In this document: one piece after another, positions 31,789 through 41,517 of the stretch
Layout: the number at the start of each line of letters is the position of its first letter
How positions within the stretch are numbered: the stretch's first letter is position 1
From: CAYWIT01 sp964458415
Lineage (GTDB): Bacteria > Pseudomonadota > Alphaproteobacteria > Micavibrionales > UBA2020
Length of the DNA: 64,000 nucleotides
Direction: 5' to 3'
NCBI GenBank assembly: GCA_964458415.1
Contig: CAYWIT010000013.1
Location: forward strand, 1-64,000
The notes under the pieces: model-generated
Seen by the model: the letters and a program-made list of their open reading frames with translations, nothing else
The model's database searches: none
What the model was told of the DNA's origin: nothing
Position numbers and translations under genes: made by a program

Positions 31789-33438
31789 TTATTGCGTTAA
31801 AAGCTGAAGCTGCGCATCAATAACGCGCGTGGGATAATATTTAAAACTCTTCAGCCATTTGCTCAATGGAACCGAGGATACAAAAGTGAGCGTGTTGACC
31901 GTTGTTGGTGGATTCCATGTTGTATCCAGCGTCCCTAAAATCCCGGAATAAGATACATTTGTATTATTGGTAGCCTGTGCCGCTGCAAGCTCTATGGCTC
32001 CGGACGTTGCCACCCCTCCAACAGATTGTGAACCTTGACCGACCCCGCCTGTATAGCCATCAAACCCGATACGGCTGACGTTCTGGTTAAAAAAGAAATT
32101 CCATCTGTTCGTGGAGGTTCCATCATCAAATCTCATAAGCATGGGATACGCCGTGCCTGCCGCTGACTCCCAGATAAAATCGCCGTATATCGTTCCTTGG
32201 TTTGCATTATGCCACGCCCCCGTGGGAATCGTCAGCGAATCTCTTGGCCGGGTTACTGTTGCTCCCGCCGTCGCGATATAAGAAGTTGGAAAACTTCCCA
32301 CTTCCAGCTGGGCACCCCAAATATATAATCCTGAAGCTCCGTCCCCGGAAAATACCTGTGTATTGCCGCTAGCCAGATATATTTGCTTTGCGCCCACGGA
32401 AGCCACGGTCGCTGTTGCTGCGGGTGAAGTAAGCACACACCTATACCAGCCATTTCCCACATGAGTTATACTTGAAGACGATCCGGCAGTAACATTCCCG
32501 ACGGTCCCTGTCGAAATATTGAAAAAAGCCCCCGGGCTTGCGGCCCAGGCGCCGCCGGTATTGACAATTTGTAAATTAAGCTGCCGGCTGCCAGAGGCGT
32601 TTTTAGCATAAACGGAATAAGTGTAATTCTGTCCTGCCGTAATTCCGCTCCCCACATTTGTATAAATACCATGCGTCTGGGTTGCGGTAGAATCCTCGGT
32701 AAGCAGCTCTGCAGACAGGGTTCCATCCGGCGCCAACGCCGCGTTTGCCGTTATAGTGGCGCGGCCATTTGTGAGCCACGCCGCATTATCAAATGCAGCA
32801 GACCTCTGTAACAGATTTGTCCGCGCCTCCTCCAGCAAAAGTCCTTTTGCCGCGTGCGTGACAGGGTCGTAATCAAAGCGCGGCGTGTTGCTGCCGGCAG
32901 TCTGCATTATGCCAGTCACATCAAAATATGTCGCTGCCGATGCCCGGGTATAGGTTCCGCCCGCCGCCGTCAGAAAAGCCGGCAAACTGGCATAATGGGT
33001 GCCGGAAAGAACGTAATCGCTATTGATGAAATCCAGAGAAAGCGAGGGATAGTCCACCCTGACACTGGCCGTATTCGGCGGCACAAAAGTCAGCGTACTG
33101 ACATCGTTGCCGGAAAGGTCTTTTATCGTGCCGCTATTGAGATCCACCGGAGACGAAACCGCCACCCCATCCAGATCAAGATCTCCGGCCTGCGGCGTAT
33201 AGGTAAAAGTAAGCGCCGATGTGCCTGTACCGCCGCTATAACTCGCGTAGCGTGTCACCCCACCGACATTTACCGCGATACGCGGCGTGCCGCCGGTCGT
33301 ATCGACATCCACCGCCTCGCTCATATTGACGGTAAAGTCCAAGGGCGCGGCCTGGACCGTGGCTGCCCACAACAACAAAGGGGGTAAAATCAGGAGTGAT
33401 TTTAATCTGTCTCGTAAAGCTCTTTTACAGTTGATCAT
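31789..33438 (-). CDS. Secreted protein with SwmB-like repeat and phage-tail-like module
   Basis: 549 residues. Own signal peptide (LKSLLILPPLLLWAATVQA), then LDFTVNMSEAVDVDTTGGTP, a SwmB-type Ig-like repeat, then TRASAATYFDVTGIMQTAGS and KGLLLEEARTNLL, sequence common in phage tail/head-fibre proteins, followed by carbohydrate-binding-like beta sandwiches (WYRCVLTSPAATA, GLYIWGAQLEVGSFPTSYIA). The ATG overlaps the stop of the invasin-like gene, and its repeat reads as a continuation of that protein's last unit. Likely surface or secreted adhesive partner. Confidence 0.78.
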   Translation of the reverse strand: MINCKRALRDRLKSLLILPPLLLWAATVQAAPLDFTVNMSEAVDVDTTGGTPRIAVNVGGVTRYASYSGGTGTSALTFTYTPQAGDLDLDGVAVSSPVDLNSGTIKDLSGNDVSTLTFVPPNTASVRVDYPSLSLDFINSDYVLSGTHYASLPAFLTAAGGTYTRASAATYFDVTGIMQTAGSNTPRFDYDPVTHAAKGLLLEEARTNLLQRSAAFDNAAWLTNGRATITANAALAPDGTLSAELLTEDSTATQTHGIYTNVGSGITAGQNYTYSVYAKNASGSRQLNLQIVNTGGAWAASPGAFFNISTGTVGNVTAGSSSSITHVGNGWYRCVLTSPAATATVASVGAKQIYLASGNTQVFSGDGASGLYIWGAQLEVGSFPTSYIATAGATVTRPRDSLTIPTGAWHNANQGTIYGDFIWESAAGTAYPMLMRFDDGTSTNRWNFFFNQNVSRIGFDGYTGGVGQGSQSVGGVATSGAIELAAAQATNNTNVSYSGILGTLDTTWNPPTTVNTLTFVSSVPLSKWLKSFKYYPTRVIDAQLQLLTQ

Positions 33439-35909
33439 GGCTGATACGTTCCATTTGCAGGGGCCGTAACCGAAACGACATAGGGCGCTGCCGTATCTTT
33501 GGTCGCCGTATCAGTTACCGCCGCTCCGGCATTCGCGGAAGGGTCCGTCAGCGTTACGAATACTGTCAACGTACCGTCTGTCAGGCCGGACACATCAATG
33601 CCCGTGATGCTTTCCGTCGCACCAGAGATTGTGCCTGAGCCCGTAATCGGGGCGCCTCCACCCGATGAGGTGATGCTGTAGTTATAGGTAGAGCCGACTT
33701 CAGCTGTGGTGATATCGAAATCAACAGCAGTTTCATTGCCACTGAAAACGGGCGTCGTCGTAAACATGACCCCATATCCAGCTGGCGCCGTGACGTCTGC
33801 GACAGCGCCGGAAAAGGTCAACGTAGCGCCTGCAATCGTGGTGATGGCTTCCTTCCCGTTACCGGTAATGGCGGCGCCATTATTATCAAAACCCGTGACC
33901 GTCAAAGCGGTTTCGCCATTATCTCCGGCCTGCACCGTATACCCGAAAATAAGCTGGTCCGTTCCGCTTCCTGCGATCAGCGGCGCGGTTCGGTTATTTC
34001 CGCCAATGGTCAGAAGCAGCTGCGGCGTCCCTCCAGAAACGGTTACCGGATAATTGAATTTAAGCCCGATTTCCATGACCTGCCCCGGCGTCAGATTTTC
34101 CGAGGTAATCTGCGGCGCCTCGTAAGAATAAGGAGAAACTTTGGCTCCCGTCAAAGGCGTGGCTATGCGGTCAATTTCCGTACTGACCTGATCTGTATGG
34201 GCCGTGTAAGCTGGCGCCCCCAGCGCCACAGCGCTCACAACGCCCGCCGTAGAAACCCCCATATCCTCTGCTCCCAGCGTCACGACACCGGAAACCGAAC
34301 CGGTATACGTCACCGAACCGTCCCTGACGCGCACGGAAGAGCTCCCGCCGCCCGACACAACATCAATGTCCGTTCCATGCAGAACGATAGTGCCACCCGG
34401 AACGGCGACATTCCGGACTATTGCTCCGGATACGTATTGAATGGTGCCGGAAATCAGCGTGATCAGATCCGGTTCGATCAGCACTTGCGTATTTTGCCCC
34501 GCTGTCAGGATGGCTCCGTCGGAAAACCGCAGGCGGGCAACGGCGCCGACCGTGTTTGCCACACTTACCGTCACAGGCATCAGCAATATTTTTCCAGCAG
34601 TGAGCGCGCTTGCCCCTGTTGCTTCAGTGGCGCTATTCACCCCCGCCGTCTCGACCACGGTCAATTTTGAGGAGGCCTTCCTTCTTTTCTCAACACGGAT
34701 AATATTGTTGCGATGGACCTTTTCATAGACATAGTCGTCGACGGCGGCAAGTTCGGTCCGCGGGCGCCATTGCAGATCCTGCGGCTGATCAAAACGCCAG
34801 ACAAAGCGAACACCGGATTCCAGAGAAGGCGCGGCCTGAGATTCATCGCGAAACCCCAGACGGAATATCAAGGCGGGAAACGGGGAATACTCCATCGCCG
34901 CGACAAGGCCATAAAGATTTTTTCCGTCGTCCTGCCCATCCCATTCATATCCCAGCGCTGAAAAAGTCCAGTCCGGGAACTCCGGCGTCTGGCCACGCAG
35001 CTCTAAATCCCATCCGGCGGCCGGGCGCTCTTCATAGTAGAGATTCAGCCCTTTGGGAGCAGAAAGCGGTATATAACGATTTGCGGAAGCCGCGAGCTGT
35101 GAGGTACGGGCATCCACGCCCAGACTTATCCGGTTATGGTTCTTTACCGGCGCATGATCAAGAAAGATATTGGCCCCGTACAAAGCCTTTTTATCCGGCG
35201 TAAGATAGCGATAAGCCAGCCCTGCATTCAAAGTATCCTGCTGGGTTCTGAACCCCTCGCTGTCTTTATCTGTCGGCGCTTTGTACCATGACACTTGCGT
35301 AAAAATATGCTGATTTTCCTGCGCATCCCGCCACAACGGCTGAATAGCCGTAACCGAACCGACCAGACTTCCCTGTGCGGCCCCCGTTTCAACCTCAAGC
35401 CGACCAAGAAAAGGCAGGCCACTTTGTCGCGCAAAATTTTCGCCATACTGCACAAGTCTGGGCGCCAGATCATTTCTGATTGTATCCTGAAGAAGCCCTG
35501 AAAGATCTATCTGCGGCAGCTGCTCACCACTTAATGCCGCGCATAAAAGCGTAAGCGTGTGCTGTTCAAGCTGCCCGCCCTTGCCACGAAGATAAGCATA
35601 GGCCCCCTGCAATTCCTGCCGCTCCGACGTTCCCGAAAAAATATCGGAAAATATGCCAGAAGAAGAAAAGGACTGCGCCCCCGTCTGACAGGCCATATCC
35701 AGCGCCGCACTCCCCGCCGCCGATCCTCCTCCTGCATTATAGGCATTACCTACAGCCCCGATACTGTCAAAAATCCTCTGGATTCTAAGCTCGGTTGCAA
35801 CCGGGAGGGGCGTTTCAGAAAAAGCTGGCGCAGGCGCCTTCAACGCAATTCCGGCGTAGGCGGCTAGCACCAGAAGAGCGATCCGTAATGTCATAAGTAA
35901 AGGAGACAT
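33435..35909 (-). CDS. Invasin/intimin-like inverse autotransporter with FecR-like domain
   Basis: 824 residues. Signal segment (LRIALLVLAAYAGIAL), periplasmic lead, then an inverse-autotransporter barrel at about 150-390 (LFTQVSWYKAPTDKDSEGFR-like, LYGANIFLDHAPVKNHNRIS, GWDLELRGQTPEFPDW, ALIFRLGFRDES). A FecR-like beta region follows (AGQNTQVLIEPDLITLISGT, GGTIVLHGTDIDVVSG), then Ig-like repeats. Such proteins display repeats on the cell surface for adhesion. The frame stops abruptly in VSVTAPANGTYQP, mid-repeat. Start 35909 follows GGATGG. Confidence 0.85.
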   Translation of the reverse strand: MSPLLMTLRIALLVLAAYAGIALKAPAPAFSETPLPVATELRIQRIFDSIGAVGNAYNAGGGSAAGSAALDMACQTGAQSFSSSGIFSDIFSGTSERQELQGAYAYLRGKGGQLEQHTLTLLCAALSGEQLPQIDLSGLLQDTIRNDLAPRLVQYGENFARQSGLPFLGRLEVETGAAQGSLVGSVTAIQPLWRDAQENQHIFTQVSWYKAPTDKDSEGFRTQQDTLNAGLAYRYLTPDKKALYGANIFLDHAPVKNHNRISLGVDARTSQLAASANRYIPLSAPKGLNLYYEERPAAGWDLELRGQTPEFPDWTFSALGYEWDGQDDGKNLYGLVAAMEYSPFPALIFRLGFRDESQAAPSLESGVRFVWRFDQPQDLQWRPRTELAAVDDYVYEKVHRNNIIRVEKRRKASSKLTVVETAGVNSATEATGASALTAGKILLMPVTVSVANTVGAVARLRFSDGAILTAGQNTQVLIEPDLITLISGTIQYVSGAIVRNVAVPGGTIVLHGTDIDVVSGGGSSSVRVRDGSVTYTGSVSGVVTLGAEDMGVSTAGVVSAVALGAPAYTAHTDQVSTEIDRIATPLTGAKVSPYSYEAPQITSENLTPGQVMEIGLKFNYPVTVSGGTPQLLLTIGGNNRTAPLIAGSGTDQLIFGYTVQAGDNGETALTVTGFDNNGAAITGNGKEAITTIAGATLTFSGAVADVTAPAGYGVMFTTTPVFSGNETAVDFDITTAEVGSTYNYSITSSGGGAPITGSGTISGATESITGIDVSGLTDGTLTVFVTLTDPSANAGAAVTDTATKDTAAPYVVSVTAPANGTYQP

Positions 35910-36011
35910 AAGCCCATCCAAACAAGTGCAGCCGCTTCACATTATATAGGCATAAAATACAAAAATGTACATACATTGGAAGCCCCAAAAGAATTTGCCC
36001 AGACTGTAATC

Positions 36012-36097
36012 TGGTGCAGGCGGGGGGACTTGAACCCCCACGGGCTTGCGCCCCACGGATTTTAAGTCCGTTGCGTATACCATTCCGCCACGCCTGC
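36012..36097 (-). tRNA. tRNA-Leu(TAA)
   Basis: Minus strand reads acceptor GCAGGCG ... CGCCTGC-A-CCA, anticodon arm ACGGA-CTTAAAA-TCCGT (anticodon TAA), a long variable arm (GGGGCGCAAGCCCGT) as expected for a class II tRNA, and T-arm GGGGGTTCAAGTCCCCC. CCA is encoded. Confidence 0.96.
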
Positions 36098-36200
36098 TAT
36101 TATAAATAGCTATAAATGCTGGACGGGGCGACGCCAAGAGGAAAAAATATTACATAATTCAAAATTGATTTTTTAGGGCAAAATCATGCTATAAAAAGCC

Positions 36201-38054
36201 ATGAATAAAGAACGAAAACAAGCGGGGTTTGAAATCATCAAGGCGTTTGTCCAGACGCTTCCGCTGCTGCCTGGCGTTTATCGCATGCTGAATGCGGCAG
36301 GCGATGTGCTCTATGTCGGCAAAGCCAAGAGCCTGAAAAAACGCGTCACAAATTATACGCAACCCGAGAAAAATCCTGTGCGTCTCCAGCGTATGATCGC
36401 CGAAACCGCCACCATGGAATTCACCACGACGCATACAGAGGCCGAGGCCTTGTTGCTCGAAGCCAATCTGATCAAGCAGCTCAAACCACGCTACAACATT
36501 CTGCTGCGCGACGATAAGTCATTCCCCTACATCCTGATTACCGCCGACCATGCGTATCCGCTGGTACAAAAACACCGCGGCGCCAAAGACCGCAAGGGTG
36601 AATATTTCGGCCCCTTCGCCTCGGGCCTTGCCGTCAATGAAACACTGGAAATCCTGCACAGGGCTTTCCTGCTGCGCAGCTGCCCGGATTCCGTCTTTGC
36701 CCTGCGCAGCCGCCCCTGCCTGCAATACCAGATCAAGCGCTGCACCGCGCCTTGCGTCGGCAAAGTCAACCCTGCACAATATGCCCGCCAGATCGACATG
36801 GCGCGGCAATTCCTCAACGGCAAAAGCCGCGGAATTCAGGAACAATTTGCCGCCGAAATGCAAAAGGCCAGTGCCAGACAGGATTTTGAAAGCGCCGCCG
36901 TTTACCGCGACCGTATCCGTGCCCTGACACAAATACAGTCCCACCAGAACATCTACATCGAAGAGCTGAGCAATACCGACGTCTTCGCCCTCTGGCAGAG
37001 CGGCGGACAATCCTGCATACAGGTTTTCTTCTTTCGTAACGGGCAAAATTTCGGCAACCGCGCCTATTTCCCCCGCCATGAAAAAGAAGAAACGCCGGCG
37101 GATATCCTGGCCGCCTTTATTCCACAGTTCTACACCAACCGCCCCGCTCCAAAAGAAATTATCGTGAGCGTGGCCGTCACCGATGCCGTCCTCATCGCGG
37201 AAGCCCTGAAAATAAAGAACAACCACACTGTAAAGATTGTAAAGCCTTCCCGCGGGCAGAAAGCGGAGATTGCTGCCATGGCTGTTAAAAATGCCAAGGA
37301 GGCACTGGCCCGCCGGCGGGCAACGGAAACAGCGCAGCGTGATATTTTCGAGCACCTCGCGACCGTCTTTGGACTTGATGAAGCGCCCAACCGTATCGAG
37401 GTCTACGACAACAGCCATATTTCCGGTACGCATGCGCTGGGCGCGATGATCGTTGCTGGACCGGAAGGCCTGCGCAAGAACGCTTACCGCCGCTTTAACA
37501 TGCCGGATGACATCCCCCCCGGCGATGATTATGCGATGATGAAGCTCATGCTCTCCCGCCGGTTTCAATCCCTGTTGCGAAACGATGCGGAACAGGAGAG
37601 ACCAGATCTCCTGCTCATTGATGGCGGGCAAGGACAACTCTCTGCCGCACAACAGGCGCTCGACGAGCTCGGGCTTTCCGATATTCCCGTCGCCGCCATT
37701 GCCAAGGGCCCAGATCGCAACGCCGGACGGGAGCGGTTCTTTCGCGCGGGAAAGCCCCCCTTCAGTCTGCCCCCGGACGACCCCGCCCTTTACTACCTCC
37801 AGCGAATCAGGGACGAGGCGCACCGATTCGCCATAACTGCACACAGGGCCAAACGCAGCCGTTCCTTGAGCGAAAATCCGCTGGACGAGGTTCCCGGTAT
37901 CGGGGCCAAACGCCGGAAATCATTGCTTTTACACTTTGGCTCGGCGAAAGCTGTTGCCGAGGCGGGGGTACCTGATTTACAAAAGGTAGCCGGTATCAGC
38001 AAGGCTGCCGCGGAAAAGATATACCGGTTTTTCCACGATAACGACGAGGGATAA
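36201..38054 (+). CDS. uvrC: Excinuclease ABC subunit C
   Basis: 617 residues; makes both incisions in nucleotide excision repair. N-terminal GIY-YIG nuclease (LPGVYRMLNAAGDVLYVGKA, KSLKKRV), UVR-type middle with AEMQKASARQDFESAAVYRD, RNase H-like C-terminal nuclease (RIEVYDNSHISGTHALGAMI, LLLIDGGQGQLSAAQ), and C-terminal helix-hairpin-helix pair (EVPGIGAKRRKSLLLHFGSA). TTGATT/TATAAA boxes at 36165 and 36190 precede it, but no alphaproteobacterial SOS box is visible upstream and there is little ribosome-site signal. Confidence 0.96.
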   Translation: MNKERKQAGFEIIKAFVQTLPLLPGVYRMLNAAGDVLYVGKAKSLKKRVTNYTQPEKNPVRLQRMIAETATMEFTTTHTEAEALLLEANLIKQLKPRYNILLRDDKSFPYILITADHAYPLVQKHRGAKDRKGEYFGPFASGLAVNETLEILHRAFLLRSCPDSVFALRSRPCLQYQIKRCTAPCVGKVNPAQYARQIDMARQFLNGKSRGIQEQFAAEMQKASARQDFESAAVYRDRIRALTQIQSHQNIYIEELSNTDVFALWQSGGQSCIQVFFFRNGQNFGNRAYFPRHEKEETPADILAAFIPQFYTNRPAPKEIIVSVAVTDAVLIAEALKIKNNHTVKIVKPSRGQKAEIAAMAVKNAKEALARRRATETAQRDIFEHLATVFGLDEAPNRIEVYDNSHISGTHALGAMIVAGPEGLRKNAYRRFNMPDDIPPGDDYAMMKLMLSRRFQSLLRNDAEQERPDLLLIDGGQGQLSAAQQALDELGLSDIPVAAIAKGPDRNAGRERFFRAGKPPFSLPPDDPALYYLQRIRDEAHRFAITAHRAKRSRSLSENPLDEVPGIGAKRRKSLLLHFGSAKAVAEAGVPDLQKVAGISKAAAEKIYRFFHDNDEG

Positions 38055-38062
38055 ACACAGTC

Positions 38063-38653
38063 ATGCCTAAGATGCTCTATAACATCCCCAATATGCTGTG
38101 CTATTTCCGTCTGGCCGTCATCCCCTTCATGATCGTCTTTTTCTATTTTGACAACAGTTTTACGGCTTGGGCGAATGTTGTGTTATTCGCGCTGGCTGGC
38201 GCCTCGGATTTCTTTGATGGCCGGATCGCGCGGGCAACAGGCCAGACAACCATCTTTGGCAAGTTTCTTGACTCCTCCACCGACAAAATGCTGGTCGGCG
38301 CTGCATTAATACTGCTCATCGCTTTTGACCGCCTGACGGGTCTCTGGATCCTGCCTGCCATTATCATCTATCTCCGCGAAATTCTGATCTCCGGCGTCCG
38401 CGAATTCATGGGCCTGCACAATGTCATTGTCCCCGTTTCCAAACTCGGAAAATGGAAGCTGACGATCCAGATGTTCTTCATCGGCTTCCTGATCGCGGGG
38501 GAATACGGCGAGATGCTGATCCCCCATGCTTATACTATCGGCAAGATCGGGTTTCTTTTCGCCACCGTTATTACCGTCATCTCGGGATGGGACTATATCC
38601 GTTCCGCCTGGGCCACTCTGTCCACCCTTGATCAGGACAAAGTGACGGAATAG
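38063..38653 (+). CDS. pgsA: CDP-diacylglycerol-glycerol-3-phosphate 3-phosphatidyltransferase
   Basis: 196 residues, about five membrane helices. The CDP-alcohol phosphotransferase motif is complete: SDFFDGRIARATGQ and FGKFLDSSTDKML (D-G-x2-A-R-x8-G-x3-D-x3-D). Makes phosphatidylglycerol phosphate. Begins 8 nt after uvrC, a pairing seen in many bacteria. Confidence 0.94.
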   Translation: MPKMLYNIPNMLCYFRLAVIPFMIVFFYFDNSFTAWANVVLFALAGASDFFDGRIARATGQTTIFGKFLDSSTDKMLVGAALILLIAFDRLTGLWILPAIIIYLREILISGVREFMGLHNVIVPVSKLGKWKLTIQMFFIGFLIAGEYGEMLIPHAYTIGKIGFLFATVITVISGWDYIRSAWATLSTLDQDKVTE

Positions 38654-38697
38654 GAAAAAGTTATACACCACCACCGGCATATATATCAGGCAAAGAT

Positions 38698-39186
38698 ATG
38701 ATCAGAAAATTTTTTAACAAGTCCGCCAACCCCCCTATCCCGCAGAACCATCTGCGCCTCAAAGATGTCCTGTTCGTTCTTGGCTGCGCCGCACAAATCG
38801 GCGCAACGGAAACCAGTGAACTCGGGGATCCAAAAGGAGAAAATTACGCCGCCTACGCCTTCAGCAATCTGGTGAACGGCAAGACATTTTCACTGGAGGC
38901 CTTTATCCGGCATCAGGGGCAGGACTATAAAACGGAAGTCAGGGCTGAAATCGTCAGCCCTGGCGTTCTTGAAATTAAATCGATCATCTTCGATAACAAG
39001 CCCGAGAAGCTGGACAATGCCAAAGAGATTTACAGCGTATTGAACTATATCGGCAACTGCCATGTCCGCAGCGTCTTCTTTCGCGGCATGCCCAAACCTC
39101 ATGATGAGAAAAAAGGCCCCTTCACCCGTCTGGGGAGGTTCATGACGCGCCACCTGCCAAAACCCTCAGGCGGCGATTTCCTTTAA
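38698..39186 (+). CDS. Hypothetical soluble protein
   Basis: 162 residues, no signal peptide or membrane helix. Mixed alpha/beta composition with RLKDVLFVLGCAAQIGATET, TFSLEAFIRHQGQDYKTEVR and VLEIKSIIFDNKPEKLDN; the C-terminus is basic (GRFMTRHLPKPSGG). No family recognised. Same strand as uvrC-pgsA and 44 nt behind pgsA, possibly co-transcribed; convergent with parC. Confidence 0.72.
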   Translation: MIRKFFNKSANPPIPQNHLRLKDVLFVLGCAAQIGATETSELGDPKGENYAAYAFSNLVNGKTFSLEAFIRHQGQDYKTEVRAEIVSPGVLEIKSIIFDNKPEKLDNAKEIYSVLNYIGNCHVRSVFFRGMPKPHDEKKGPFTRLGRFMTRHLPKPSGGDFL

Positions 39187-39202
39187 TTAACCGATCCTGC
39201 CC

Positions 39203-41458
39203 TTAGGCGCCGCTAAACCTGTTCGCACGGGGGAAGCCGTTCGGCGGCAGCATGCCGGACTGCGCCCGTTCACCGATCCAGGCCTTGATATTTGTCTCCG
39301 TGCGCTCGCGGCCCGCGCTATACCAGCTGAGCCCCTGCTTTTTATTAAAGGTCTTGGCGTCGGACAGGCCGCCATCCTTGTAGCGTTGCAAAATCACGCC
39401 AACGCCACGCGTCATTTCCGGTACCTGATCCAGCCTGAAGATCAGCAACTTGCGGTTCTGGCCGATCACGGCAATGTGATCATCCTTGGCATCCACGGGG
39501 ACGCAAACCCGCGCTTCCACACCGTCTTTGACCAACAAGCACTGTTTACCATTTTTGGTTTGCGAAAGGATTTCCTTTTCCGGCACAAGAAAGCCTCGCC
39601 CATCGTCAGCGGCGACCAGCAACTTGCGCTCCGGATCATGCGTCATGAAAGAAACAATATCCGCATCATTTTGCAAATCGATCATCAAACGCACCGGCTC
39701 GCCAAAGCCGCGGCCCGCCGGCAATTTGTCCGTCAGCAGCGTATAAAACTTGCCATTGGTCGCAAAGGCAACCAGCTTGTCCGTTGTTTCGGCATGAAAG
39801 ACAAACTTTGCCGCATCGCCTTCCTTGTAGGAAATGCTATCAATTTTATCCCGGTCCAGATGCCCCTTCATCGTGCGGATCCACCCCTTTTCGGAACAGA
39901 TCACGGTAACGGGCTCTTTTTCGATCAGCGCTTCGACCGGCAGGGCAATATCTTCCGGCGCCTTGCCCAGCTGTGTCCGGCGCTTGCCCAGCGGCGTGGT
40001 TGGCCCAAAAAGATCATGAATATGCCTGACCTGCTTGCGAATAGCCGTCATTTGCCGCGCATGGCTGCCCAGCAGTTTTTCGAGCGCTTCTTTTTCCTCC
40101 AGCAGATCCTTATGCTCACGCCTGATCTCGATCTCCTCGAGCTTGCGCAAACTGCGCAGGCGCATGTTCAGGATCGCATCGACCTGAACTTCCGTCAGTT
40201 TGAAGCGCTTGACCATCTCGGCCTTCGGATCATCCTTTTCACGGATGATCCTAATCACCTCGTCAATATTCAGGTAGGCAATCAGCAGTCCGCCCAGAAC
40301 TTCGAGACGATGCTCTATGTTTTCCAGCCTGTGTCTGGAGCGTCGGACCAGCACATCCTGCCGGTGGTTGATGAAGGCCTGCAGCACTTCTTTCAGGGTC
40401 ATAACGCGCGGAACCAGCCCGCCATCAAGCACGTTCATATTCAGCGGAAAGCGGCTTTCCAGATCCGTCTGACGGAACATCTGCGCCATCAGCAATTCCG
40501 GCGCCATCGTCTTGTTTTTAGGCACCAGCACGATGCGCACATCCTCGGCGGATTCATCCGTCACGTCATCAAGAAACGGCAATTTCTTTGTCGTGATCAA
40601 TTCGGCAATTTTCTCAATCAGTCGCGATTTCAAAATCTGGTAGGGAATCTGCGTCACCACGATTTGCCAGGCATCGCCCTTGAGCTTCTCGACATGCCAG
40701 ACCGCGCGCATGCGGAATGACCCGCGCCCGGTTTCATAAGCATTACGGATCGCGGCCTTGTCCTCGGCCAGAACCCCGCCCGTCGGAAAATCCGGACCCT
40801 TGACGAATTTCAGCAGGTCCTTGACCTCGCAATTCGGGTTTTCGATCAGGTGGTCAAGCGCGTCGCAAAGCTCGGCCACGTTATGCGGCGGAACGGACGT
40901 GGCCATCCCCACGGCAATCCCGGATGAACCGTTGGCCAGTAGGTTGGGGAAATTCGCGGGCATGACAATCGGCTCGATGCCATCCCCGTCGTAAGTGGCG
41001 CGAAAATCCACCGCATCCTCTTCCAGACCTTCCATCAGCAATTGCGAAACGGCTGTCAGGCGTGCTTCGGTATAACGCATGGCCGCCGCATTGTCGCCGT
41101 CGATATTGCCGAAGTTGCCCTGCCCGTCCACCAGCGGATAGCGCACGGAAAAATCCTGCGCCAGACGTACCAGCGCATCATAAACCGACTGATCGCCATG
41201 CGGATGGAATTTACCGATAACATCGCCCACCACACGGGCGGATTTCTTGGGCGCTGTTTCCGGCTTGAGGTTCAGCTGCGCCATGGCGAACAGCACACGG
41301 CGATGCACCGGCTTGAGCCCGTCGCGCACATCCGGCAGGGAGCGGGAAACGATTGTTGACAGGGCATAGGCAAGATACTTCTCGGCAATAATATCGCCGA
41401 GCTTGCGATCCTGAATCTCCACAGCAACTATATTTTCTTTTGTCGGTTTCTTGGCCAT
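39203..41458 (-). CDS. parC: DNA topoisomerase IV subunit A
   Basis: 751 residues; unlinks daughter chromosomes with ParE. Start region RSLPDVRDGLKPVHRRVLFA, GDVIGKFHPHGDQSVYDALV (quinolone-region Ser replaced: KFHPHGD), and the active-site Tyr in AAAMRYTEARL. The coiled-coil gate (LRSLRKLEEIEIRREHKDLL) and C-terminal beta-pinwheel (RTMKGHLDRDKIDSISYKEG, GYRTAxx-like GRGFGEPVRLM) are present. ParC rather than GyrA because the pinwheel is short and lacks a clear GyrA box. Monocistronic. Confidence 0.93.
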   Translation of the reverse strand: MAKKPTKENIVAVEIQDRKLGDIIAEKYLAYALSTIVSRSLPDVRDGLKPVHRRVLFAMAQLNLKPETAPKKSARVVGDVIGKFHPHGDQSVYDALVRLAQDFSVRYPLVDGQGNFGNIDGDNAAAMRYTEARLTAVSQLLMEGLEEDAVDFRATYDGDGIEPIVMPANFPNLLANGSSGIAVGMATSVPPHNVAELCDALDHLIENPNCEVKDLLKFVKGPDFPTGGVLAEDKAAIRNAYETGRGSFRMRAVWHVEKLKGDAWQIVVTQIPYQILKSRLIEKIAELITTKKLPFLDDVTDESAEDVRIVLVPKNKTMAPELLMAQMFRQTDLESRFPLNMNVLDGGLVPRVMTLKEVLQAFINHRQDVLVRRSRHRLENIEHRLEVLGGLLIAYLNIDEVIRIIREKDDPKAEMVKRFKLTEVQVDAILNMRLRSLRKLEEIEIRREHKDLLEEKEALEKLLGSHARQMTAIRKQVRHIHDLFGPTTPLGKRRTQLGKAPEDIALPVEALIEKEPVTVICSEKGWIRTMKGHLDRDKIDSISYKEGDAAKFVFHAETTDKLVAFATNGKFYTLLTDKLPAGRGFGEPVRLMIDLQNDADIVSFMTHDPERKLLVAADDGRGFLVPEKEILSQTKNGKQCLLVKDGVEARVCVPVDAKDDHIAVIGQNRKLLIFRLDQVPEMTRGVGVILQRYKDGGLSDAKTFNKKQGLSWYSAGRERTETNIKAWIGERAQSGMLPPNGFPRANRFSGA

Positions 41459-41517
41459 GCGCCTTTTTTAGCGGATTCAGACCTGAAAAACCAGAGGTTT
41501 TGCTACTTAATCAGGAT

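Noticed and set aside
35937..36137. 66-codon frame covering tRNA-Leu
   Set aside because: Its sequence (GMVYATDLKSVGRKPVGVQ) is simply translated tRNA-Leu, a classic false gene.
36165..36195. uvrC promoter under SOS control
   Set aside because: Promoter-like boxes exist but no GTTC-N7-GTTC operator, and the spacing would put the RNA start at or after the ATG.
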